NCBI GenBank assembly: GCA_943914465.1
Contig: CALUCD010000021.1
Coordinates: 1 to 8,316, forward strand
Direction: 5' to 3'
DNA: 8,316 nucleotides
Source: an uncultured Corynebacterium sp.
GTDB taxonomy: Bacteria; Actinomycetota; Actinomycetes; Mycobacteriales; Mycobacteriaceae
Shown: one piece after another, positions 1 to 5,427 of the stretch
How positions within the stretch are numbered: position 1 is the first letter of the stretch
How the letters are laid out: each line of letters begins with the position of its first letter
The notes under the pieces: model-generated
What the model saw: the letters and a program-made list of their open reading frames with translations, nothing else
The model's database searches: none
Told to the model about the DNA's origin: nothing
Position numbers and translations under genes: made by a program

Positions 1-1
1 C

Positions 2-55
2 GGCGAAGCACCACTCGTCCTGCCACCAGTCATCGGACACAACGTCCGCGACTAA
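2..55 (+). CDS. C-terminal tail of an unidentified protein (5' end outside window)
   Basis: Read from base 2, the plus strand is open for 17 codons and ends in TAA at 53-55, with protein tail LVLPPVIGHNVRD. Eleven of the 17 codons end in G or C, and the other frames give less protein-like sequence, so this is probably the end of a real gene entering from the left. The fragment is too short to assign a family. It converges on the ECF operon, whose last gene stops at 238. The 182 bases between them hold no convincing gene, only the candidate terminator at 81-111. Confidence 0.45.
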   Translation, partial: GEAPLVLPPVIGHNVRD

Positions 56-80
56 ACCCCCACACCACCAACACACACCC

Positions 81-111
81 AAAAGGGGTTGCCCGCGCGG
101 CGAACAACCCT
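81..111 (-). terminator. Candidate intrinsic terminator of the ECF operon
   Basis: Read on the minus strand, GGGTTG (110-105) pairs perfectly with CAACCC (91-86). The 13-base loop contains the self-complementary CCGCGCGG (93-100), and the stem is followed by CTTTT (85-81). The stem plus a short T-run suits termination of minus-strand transcripts about 130 bases beyond the ATPase stop codon. On the plus strand no T-run follows the stem. The short T-run and the distance from the gene keep confidence moderate. Confidence 0.4.
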
Positions 112-237
112 CAACGCTAACTTGAGCTGCGCGCACGCGGTAGGGCAGGCGCGCACCGCCGAACTCGTGCACTTCACGCGTCCCACCCAAGCCCGCAGCG
201 CGCCCCTGAAGCACCCAAGCGGCAGTGACCGCCTGCA

Positions 238-1464
238 CTACCCCAGCGTCAGCTCACGCAGCTGCGCATACTCCCCTACCTCAGCGGCGAATGTTTCATC
301 GTGGCAGGTCAGGATAACCGCAGCAGGCGGGCGCTCCTCCGAGGCGATGCTTGCGCCCGGGCGAACACGGAACCTCGCAGCCAAGGCATCTGCTATTAGT
401 GCGTGGGCGCGTTCGCGGTTGGGGGCATCAAGGCCAACGTCCGGCTCATCAAGCAAAACAAGTTGGCGGTTCTGGTATAAGACCTGCACAAGCTGTGCCA
501 GCCTCAAATGCGCTGCCGGCAGATCAAGAGGGTGCTCGCTGCGGTCAAGCATCACCCCAAGCGCGGCCAAGCGGTTTATCCCTTCGGCGGAACCAATGAA
601 CTCCCCCACCGTTGACTCGGCAATCTGATCGGCTGCGCGCTGCAGCGCCAGCGACACGCTCACCCCGCGTGTGGCGGCCAGGCCTGGGTTGCCGTCCAAT
701 CCCGCCATTGCGCGGAGCATGGTGGTCTTACCGGCACCGTTCGCACCGCGCAGCCACACCACCGTCCCGGGGTAGGCATGGACGTGTAGCGGCCCGGCTG
801 TGAACACCGGTCTCTCTGCCCTACGCAGCTGCCACCACTTCCGCTTCCCACCACCACGGGTCGCTGCGACCTCCCCGAGATCGAGTACTGGGGCTTTTGA
901 GGGGCTCACCTGCGGGGGCAGCACTGGGGTGGTTGGGGTTGGGGTGTGGGGTTGGAGGGTGGCGTCGATAAGCGAGAAAAGCTCCCCACCCATGCGCGGG
1001 CGCGTGCCAAGAAGTACAACCTTCGACGGCAACTGCGTGAGCAGCGCGGTGATCAGCCGGGCAGAGGCGGTGTCCAGGCCGGCGAATGGATCGTCGAGCA
1101 CAAGCACATCCGGTTCCAAAATAGCCACAGAGGCGATAGCGAGGCGCCGTGTTTGACCGCCAGACAGCGTGGTGGGGTCGCGCTCTGCGAGGGAGCTCAG
1201 CCCTGCGGCGGCAAGTATGCGCTCACAACGCGCGAGCATGTCAGCTGGTGCGACACCGCGCTGCTCAAGGCCAATTGCTACCTCTTCGATGACCGTGTCA
1301 CGCAGGTAGGTGATGTGCGCGATTGGGTCCTGCCCCACCACCGCGGCGTGCGGCCACGTCTCATGCACCTGATTGGCCAAAGTGGTCAGCCCGGCACCGG
1401 AGTGCCCAATGACCTCAACTGTGTCGTGGTGCGCAAGCGCATCCGTAAGCGGCACTAGATCCAT
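238..1464 (-). CDS. Fused two-domain ECF transporter ATPase (EcfA-EcfA'), asymmetric
   Basis: This should be the cytoplasmic ATPase of an ECF-type importer, with both nucleotide-binding domains in one 408-residue chain. Domain 1 (about 1-170) has Walker A GHSGAGLTT at 20-28, a Q-loop Gln at 45, signature LSGGQ at 100-104 and Walker B ending LDDP at 123-126. A Pro/Thr-rich linker spans about 171-218. Domain 2 has an intact Walker A GANGAGKTT at 240-248, Gln275, Walker B LLDEP with Glu340, D-loop GLD and switch His388. Three residues of domain 1 deviate: the Walker A Lys is Leu26, the catalytic Glu is Asp125, and the switch His position reads GTR. The signature of domain 2 is degraded to LPAAHLRLAQ. 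Domain 1 also starts only about 20 residues before Walker A, so it lacks the usual first strands and A-loop. I chose ATG at 1464 because a G-rich stretch precedes it and the overlap with ecfT is then 10 bases. A TTG at 1500 would add 12 residues. The A-A fusion is the layout known from YkoD-type transporters. Confidence 0.9.
   Translation of the reverse strand: MDLVPLTDALAHHDTVEVIGHSGAGLTTLANQVHETWPHAAVVGQDPIAHITYLRDTVIEEVAIGLEQRGVAPADMLARCERILAAAGLSSLAERDPTTLSGGQTRRLAIASVAILEPDVLVLDDPFAGLDTASARLITALLTQLPSKVVLLGTRPRMGGELFSLIDATLQPHTPTPTTPVLPPQVSPSKAPVLDLGEVAATRGGGKRKWWQLRRAERPVFTAGPLHVHAYPGTVVWLRGANGAGKTTMLRAMAGLDGNPGLAATRGVSVSLALQRAADQIAESTVGEFIGSAEGINRLAALGVMLDRSEHPLDLPAAHLRLAQLVQVLYQNRQLVLLDEPDVGLDAPNRERAHALIADALAARFRVRPGASIASEERPPAAVILTCHDETFAAEVGEYAQLRELTLG
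926..958 (+). other. G-quadruplex-forming motif in the template strand of the ATPase linker
   Basis: The plus strand has four runs of GGGG (926-929, 935-938, 941-944, 948-951) separated by 5, 2 and 3 bases, followed by GGG at 956-958 and preceded by GGGGG at 914-918. This satisfies the usual quadruplex pattern. The motif lies in the template strand of the ATPase gene, and the coding strand is correspondingly C-rich. It encodes the His/Thr/Pro linker between the two ATPase domains, so it may simply follow from proline codons in a GC-rich genome. Folding is not shown by sequence alone. Confidence 0.55.
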
Positions 1465-2135
1465 ACCGCCACCACCAGACACACAGCGGGCACGCACCAA
1501 CGAAGTGCACGCTGCGTGGGCGAATCGTACACTGGGCGCAGGATTGTGCGATGCCCGGGGAGGTCATAGCCCGCGGTCTCCAGCGCGCGCCCACGAGCTG
1601 CGCTCATAGTGAGCAGTTCCGTGAGCACCGGCAGGGCCATATTGGGCACGACGGTGCGCACAGTAATTGGGCGGGTGATCAGCCGGTTCGCATCGCGAGT
1701 CGCGCCAATTCGAGCAATTGCCTGCGGAAAAAGCTGAAGCGTGGAACCGATGAGATACGACAGCCGGTTACCGCCACGTCGAACTTGCAGGGATTTAGCC
1801 AACTCAGGCACACGGATGAAGGTGACAGCCGCGAGTAAACACGCCATCAAAGCGGTGAATCGCAGGGCGAGTTCACCAGCGACGGCCAATCCGTCGGCGG
1901 TGAGCAGGGGTGCGATCCGTCTTTCACCGTAGGGGGCGTGAATGATCAACATTGACAATGCTGCAGGGGCGGCGAGCGCAGCAACAGCAGCGACGAGCGA
2001 CAAGTTACGGGTGCTCAAAGTCCCGACGAGAAGCGCCGCCGCCAGTACGATGCCCGAGCAAAGTGGCGTGTTGATCCCCATCGTGAGAATCCACCCCGAG
2101 GCACCAAAGGCAAGGGCGGTCAGAGGGTGAATCAC
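1455..2135 (-). CDS. ECF transporter transmembrane subunit EcfT
   Basis: This 226-residue integral membrane protein is expected to couple the ATPase to the S component. It begins with HPLTAL, like the HPL(T/H)KL opening of EcfT/CbiQ proteins. Hydrophobic segments lie at about 24-40, 45-66 and 84-106, then a polar, Arg-rich cytoplasmic region (107-210), and a last membrane segment at 211-226. The cytoplasmic part has the family layout of two coupling helices that normally each carry an Ala-Arg-Gly motif. Here the first region reads DANRL (148-152), and the second contains AARG (180-182) followed by LETAGYDL where a typical member has ALEARGY. The start is GTG at 2135, 18 bases after the S-component stop, with no strong Shine-Dalgarno sequence. 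Its stop overlaps the ATPase start, which suggests translational coupling. Length is at the short end for the family. Position between S and A genes supports the call. Confidence 0.85.
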   Translation of the reverse strand: MIHPLTALAFGASGWILTMGINTPLCSGIVLAAALLVGTLSTRNLSLVAAVAALAAPAALSMLIIHAPYGERRIAPLLTADGLAVAGELALRFTALMACLLAAVTFIRVPELAKSLQVRRGGNRLSYLIGSTLQLFPQAIARIGATRDANRLITRPITVRTVVPNMALPVLTELLTMSAARGRALETAGYDLPGHRTILRPVYDSPTQRALRWCVPAVCLVVAVWI

Positions 2136-2153
2136 GAAAAACCGCCAGGGAAC

Positions 2154-3011
2154 CTACGGTGCCGTGACGGTCGGGGATGCGGCTGCAGCCGCACCGCGTC
2201 TACCGGTTCCCTCACGGGGCGCGAACGCGTCAACAGTGCGCCGCGGCAAAGCCTTGACTACCCCGAAGGCGATCAACATGACCAAGACCTTATCCACCGG
2301 ATCGGAGATGAACGCCTGCGTTGTCACTGAAGCGATCAGCGACGCCCCCATCTCACGAAACACTGACACCAGCGCACCAGTTCCCACGCCCGCCGTCCCT
2401 CCGTACACGAACGCGGCGACCGGAGCAGCAACCATCCCGCCAATCAGACCAAGCGCGACGCCGTAAAGCACGACGGTGCCGACGTTTCTCAATGCGCGAA
2501 AGCGGTGAATGAACTCCCCGGACACGAATCCGATCAGCGCGGCACCTGCTGCAAAAGGCAACGCCGCAGGGGTAATCAGCCCCCACACCACGTTGTTCAG
2601 TGCGCCCGTAGCCATTCCAGCAACTGGGCCAGCAAGCGCGGCCACCAGCACCGTGCCGATGGTGTCCAAGTACAGCGGCAAACCCACATTCCCCACGATC
2701 TGTCCCATCACAGAGTTCATAATCAACGCGATTGGAATCAACCCGAGCGTTCGTGCGGGCAACACCGGCACTGCCGCCGCCAACAAGAAAACCGTGCCCA
2801 AGCCGTAGCCGGCGAGCGTGATCATGCCTTGCGTTGAGCCGGTCACACTGTCCCAATCAGCGGGCCGCACGAGCACAAGGTAGAGCCAGGTAGCGGCAAT
2901 GATGGCGGCACCAGCGATGAGTAACGTGCGCCGAGCGGGCGTCCACTGCGCGCCGGCGGCGCGGTTGGGAAATCGTGCGGGGTTGGGCGGGGTTTCGGAA
3001 ATGTGCGACAT
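2154..3011 (-). CDS. ECF transporter S component, probable nucleoside or nucleoside-derived substrate
   Basis: This 285-residue protein is the likely membrane substrate-binding subunit of the ECF importer. After a polar N-terminus (1-28) come hydrophobic segments at about 29-48, 62-84, 88-112, 117-146, 150-168 and 176-204, then one near 241-256. The stretch YLDTIGTVLVAALAGP followed by GMATGALNN (114-140) and the late SDPVDK motif (236-241) match a pattern I associate with S components; I cannot name the subfamily. The Ala-rich C-terminal tail (268-285) looks disordered. The start is ATG at 3011 with GGAG 6 bases upstream. Genes for EcfT and the fused ATPase follow directly, and a nucleoside hydrolase lies 93 bases upstream. 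That neighbour is the only ground for suggesting a nucleoside-type substrate. A vitamin precursor such as a pyrimidine cannot be excluded. Confidence 0.8.
   Translation of the reverse strand: MSHISETPPNPARFPNRAAGAQWTPARRTLLIAGAAIIAATWLYLVLVRPADWDSVTGSTQGMITLAGYGLGTVFLLAAAVPVLPARTLGLIPIALIMNSVMGQIVGNVGLPLYLDTIGTVLVAALAGPVAGMATGALNNVVWGLITPAALPFAAGAALIGFVSGEFIHRFRALRNVGTVVLYGVALGLIGGMVAAPVAAFVYGGTAGVGTGALVSVFREMGASLIASVTTQAFISDPVDKVLVMLIAFGVVKALPRRTVDAFAPREGTGRRGAAAAASPTVTAP
2178..2193. repeat. Perfect 16-base palindrome in the S-component tail
   Basis: TGCGGCTGCAGCCGCA is identical to its own reverse complement. It encodes part of the poly-alanine tail of the S component, about 22 bases before the stop. 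In mRNA it could form a small hairpin just upstream of the S/T junction, but no T-run follows, so it is not an intrinsic terminator. Alternating GCN alanine codons can produce such palindromes by chance. Confidence 0.5.
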
Positions 3012-3017
3012 GACGAA

Positions 3018-3021
3018 CTCC
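3018..3021 (-). promoter_or_regulatory. Ribosome binding site of the S-component gene
   Basis: The minus strand reads GGAG followed by TTCGTC and the ATG at 3011, a 6-base spacing. It is the clearest Shine-Dalgarno element in the five-gene block and fixes the S-component start. The gene therefore has its own initiation signal after the 93-base gap rather than depending on coupling. Confidence 0.6.
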
Positions 3022-3104
3022 GTTACAGGGGTGCATAAAGGGTTGCATCAACAGTGCGAAAATCGGCGCGAAATACAGCACGCAGGTAACCCAGGTCGCC
3101 TATG

Positions 3105-4070
3105 TCACCTCGGCGGGGTTGTACCGGTGTGAAATTGTAGCAGCTCGCAGGCGTGCTCAAAACGCTCCCACGCTCCAGCGATGTCCGCTTCGGTGAGTAC
3201 TCGCGCATTGGGTTCGCGCTGCCACATTCCTTTGAAATCGGCCGCGACGGTGCCGCGGGTGAGGGACGATTCGGTTTCGACCCGCAGCGTCGCCAAGCGT
3301 GAAGCCCACCGCGCCTCGTTGAGCGCGACGAGCACAGTCAACAGATCATGAATCTGCGCGCAGTAGCCCTCCCCCACCTGCTGGTGAAACTCGAAGTAGA
3401 ACTGGGTGATCGCCGCGAGGTGGCTGGCGATCGGAGCGCCCCCTAGCTTGTCGACGATTCCTTCCAACCGCCCCGGCTCCAACACCATCTGCTCGGTGAG
3501 ATTGAGCGGACACAGCGTGAGAGGAGCGGGCGCAGCGGCAAAAGCGATGTCGGCGGCGTGCGGGTCAACCCAGAAGTTCCATTCTGCCGTGGGCGTGGTG
3601 TTGCCCGGGTAGTTCACCGCTCCGCCCATAACGGTAATCCGCGAGAACTTCTCGAAGTGGCTCGGATATGTGCGCGCAAAAGCTGCAGCGTTGGTCAGCG
3701 GCCCGGTGACAATGAGCTGGAGATCATCCATGCGGGACATGGCATCGATCCAAAGTGCCTCCCAATTACGCGCGACCTCGCGGTGCGCAGCGTCGACGTA
3801 ACCCAGACCGGTGCCACCGTGGGTTTCTGGCGTGGTGGCCAGCGCGACCTCAAGCGGCGCGGCCCTGCCCGCTGCAACCGGAACCGTGGAGACACCGCAT
3901 TGCTCAAGCACCCACGCCGCATTGACTGCGCACTGTTCGGCATCGACGTTGCCGGAAGTCGTGGTCACAGCACATATCTCGACCTCGCCCGCCAGGTGTG
4001 CCGCGGCGAGGTAGATCAGGGCGAAGGTGTCATCGATTCCCGGGTCACAATCCACGATCACCCGTTTCAT
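3105..4070 (-). CDS. Inosine/uridine-preferring nucleoside hydrolase family protein
   Basis: This protein is expected to hydrolyse the N-glycosidic bond of a ribonucleoside (or close analogue), giving free base and ribose, in the cytoplasm. Its 321 residues match the family's usual length. The diagnostic calcium- and ribose-binding motif DCDPGIDD is at 7-14. Other family landmarks are VTGPLTNAA (121-129), TVMGGAV (146-152), EWNFWVDPHAA (163-173; usual form E-[FW]-N-x4-D-P-x-A-A) and IHDLL with His241-Asp242, the site of the metal-binding Asp and active-site His in group I enzymes. All expected catalytic positions look intact. The ATG at 4070 overlaps the TGA of the upstream MFS gene as ATGA, so the two are probably translationally coupled. 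No strong Shine-Dalgarno is seen. Base preference (purine or pyrimidine) cannot be read from the sequence. Corynebacterium glutamicum has a hydrolase-MFS pair, uriH and uriT, but orthology is not shown here. Confidence 0.92.
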   Translation of the reverse strand: MKRVIVDCDPGIDDTFALIYLAAAHLAGEVEICAVTTTSGNVDAEQCAVNAAWVLEQCGVSTVPVAAGRAAPLEVALATTPETHGGTGLGYVDAAHREVARNWEALWIDAMSRMDDLQLIVTGPLTNAAAFARTYPSHFEKFSRITVMGGAVNYPGNTTPTAEWNFWVDPHAADIAFAAAPAPLTLCPLNLTEQMVLEPGRLEGIVDKLGGAPIASHLAAITQFYFEFHQQVGEGYCAQIHDLLTVLVALNEARWASRLATLRVETESSLTRGTVAADFKGMWQREPNARVLTEADIAGAWERFEHACELLQFHTGTTPPR

Positions 4071-5311
4071 GCAGGCGACCCGGAGGTTGTGGGGGTTTTA
4101 GTTTCGGCTCCGAACGCAAAGAACAGGATGAGCGCGACCAGGCAGATCACACCACAAACGCCAAACGCAGCGGCAAATCCCGCAGCCTCCGCTACCCATC
4201 CCACAATGATGGGCGCGAGAATTTGGCCCGCATCTTGGGTCATCTGGAACGTCGAAAGCACTTTGCCTGCCGAGCGGTCATTGCCGATGATGTCCGCAAG
4301 CGCAGCCTGTGTTGACGGCGCCATTAGACCGCTGCCGACTCCCGCGCAGGCGGAAAGGAGAAGCAGCGGCCAAAAACTCGTGGCCAAACCCAAAGCGGCG
4401 GTGAAAACGCAGCACACGGCAAGACCCGCCAGGATCATGGGGCGACGCCCATGCTTATCAGATAATCGGCCCGAAAACTGCAGCGTGATCGCCATTCCGA
4501 GCGCAAACGCGGTCAATGCAAGACCCGACGCCGCAGCTCCATGTTGGAACACTGCCGCGGCAAAGAGAGGAAGAACCGCGACCCGGGCACCCATGTTGAC
4601 AAATCCGTTTGAAAACGCCGTTGTTAACAGGACTTTGTACGTAGGTACTTGCCACGCAGCCTGCAACTTCATGGGCGGTTTCGCCTGTGGCAGCGAAGCT
4701 CCGCTGTGGTGCTTATGGGTAAACGCCCACACCACTGCGGCCGCGAGCGCAACGCCAATACCGTAGACCGCGAACGGGACACGATAACCCAGAAACGACA
4801 TCGCAGCACCGATGATGGGGCCGAAAATGTTGCCCAGGAGAAACGCTGTCGCATACAGAGCGTTTGCGCGCCCGCGCAGAGACGGATGGGTCACACGCAC
4901 AATCAACGCCTGCGCGGACAGGGTGAACATTGTCGAGCCGAACCCGGCGACAAACCGCAGGAACAAGATATGCCAATACGCCTGCGCGAATGCCACGAAG
5001 AAGGTAGCGGTGGCGACGATGAGCAAGCCCGTGAGGTAGACCGGACGCGAGCCCAACTTGTCCACCAGCAGGCCTGCCCCGGGTGCACCAAGCAGCCGTG
5101 CCAGCGCGAAGACCGAGATCACGGCACCGGCAGCAGCCATGGAGACGTTAAAGCTGCCGGCAAATTGTGGCAGCACCGGTGCAATGAGCCCGTAGCCGAG
5201 AGCAATGATGAATGCGGCGCCCACAAGCACCCAGATGGTCTGCGGGATGCGGGAATCAACAGGCCTTGCATCTGGAGGCGTCTGCGGCGGCTGGTGAGGT
5301 GAGTCAGTCAT
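4067..5311 (-). CDS. MFS transporter, drug:H+ antiporter-like
   Basis: This 414-residue major facilitator protein should have 12 membrane helices. The first helix reads VLVGAAFIIALGYGLIAPVLPQF (28-50). Motif A follows helix 2 (GLLVDKLGSRP, about 80-90) and recurs in the second half (GRLSDKHGRRP, 281-291), as expected for the two six-helix halves. GNIFGPIIGAA (160-170) resembles motif C, which is typical of antiporters. A polar loop at about 198-222 separates the halves. The family look is drug-efflux (DHA1-like), yet the gene is coupled to a nucleoside hydrolase by an ATGA overlap, so nucleoside uptake or export of a cleavage product are both possible. I chose ATG at 5311. A GTG at 5356 would add 15 residues and lies 7 bases after a possible -10 box (5369-5364), so leaderless translation from there is a serious alternative. 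The gene appears to be first in the five-gene block. Confidence 0.88.
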   Translation of the reverse strand: MTDSPHQPPQTPPDARPVDSRIPQTIWVLVGAAFIIALGYGLIAPVLPQFAGSFNVSMAAAGAVISVFALARLLGAPGAGLLVDKLGSRPVYLTGLLIVATATFFVAFAQAYWHILFLRFVAGFGSTMFTLSAQALIVRVTHPSLRGRANALYATAFLLGNIFGPIIGAAMSFLGYRVPFAVYGIGVALAAAVVWAFTHKHHSGASLPQAKPPMKLQAAWQVPTYKVLLTTAFSNGFVNMGARVAVLPLFAAAVFQHGAAASGLALTAFALGMAITLQFSGRLSDKHGRRPMILAGLAVCCVFTAALGLATSFWPLLLLSACAGVGSGLMAPSTQAALADIIGNDRSAGKVLSTFQMTQDAGQILAPIIVGWVAEAAGFAAAFGVCGVICLVALILFFAFGAETKTPTTSGSPA

Positions 5312-5361
5312 ATCGTTAGTCAGGGTAGCCCGAAACACGACGCGGATACGGCCCACGCGGC

Positions 5362-5369
5362 AGGCTATA
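5362..5369 (-). promoter_or_regulatory. Possible -10 box of the MFS-hydrolase-ECF operon
   Basis: The minus strand reads TATAGCCT at 5369-5362, containing TATAGC and the actinobacterial TANNNT form TAGCCT. No good -35 is visible. It lies directly beside the palindrome at 5369-5382, where a bound repressor would block polymerase. TATAGC is 7 bases from the GTG at 5356. Confidence 0.3.
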
Positions 5370-5382
5370 GAACAAATGTTCT
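5369..5382. promoter_or_regulatory. Perfect inverted repeat, candidate operator (GAAC-N4-GTTC core)
   Basis: AGAACA and TGTTCT flank a 2-base AA spacer, giving AGAACAAATGTTCT, a perfect 14-base dyad. The core GAAC-N4-GTTC is the core of Gram-positive and actinobacterial LexA boxes, but the outer bases are A and T in place of the expected C and G. It sits between the divergent MFS operon and the gene at 5428, touching the possible -10 of the former and about 33 bases upstream of the -10 of the latter. It could control either or both. A different dimeric regulator is equally possible. Confidence 0.45.
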
Positions 5383-5414
5383 GATGCGGGGCTATGGGTG
5401 TAGGACTGACCTTT

Positions 5415-5420
5415 TACACT
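5415..5420 (+). promoter_or_regulatory. -10 box for a leaderless transcript
   Basis: TACACT fits the actinobacterial TANNNT -10 consensus and is followed by 7 bases and then the ATG at 5428. This spacing would place the transcription start on the A of the start codon. There is no Shine-Dalgarno sequence before the ATG, which fits leaderless initiation. No clear -35 hexamer is seen near 5392-5397. Confidence 0.45.
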
Positions 5421-5427
5421 CCAACGC

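Noticed and set aside
219..232. GCGG-N6-CCGC stem just after the ATPase stop as a terminator
   Set aside because: The stem has only 4 base pairs and no T-run follows on the minus strand; the structure at 81-111 is better.
89..628. Plus-strand open frame of 179 codons overlapping the ATPase gene
   Set aside because: Most of it is antisense to conserved motifs of ATPase domain 2, and its Ser/Arg/Ala-rich translation looks like a shadow of that gene.
238..1464. Reading the degenerate first ATPase domain as a pseudogene
   Set aside because: The frame is intact through both domains, LSGGQ is perfect, and all changes fall in one composite site, which is not what random decay would give.
3012..3104. 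A thiamine or other vitamin riboswitch before the S component
   Set aside because: The conserved TPP-box bases (CTGAGA and the later ACC-containing box) are not present, and I recognise no other riboswitch core.
3558..4766. A 402-codon open frame on the plus strand
   Set aside because: It lies opposite the nucleoside hydrolase and the MFS gene, both with intact family motifs. Its translation shows no domain and is a typical antisense shadow in GC-rich DNA.
4649..5302. Plus-strand open frame of 217 codons opposite the MFS N-terminal half
   Set aside because: Its Arg/Gln/His-rich translation without structure is what the complement of a membrane protein gene gives; motif A and other MFS hallmarks on the minus strand are decisive.
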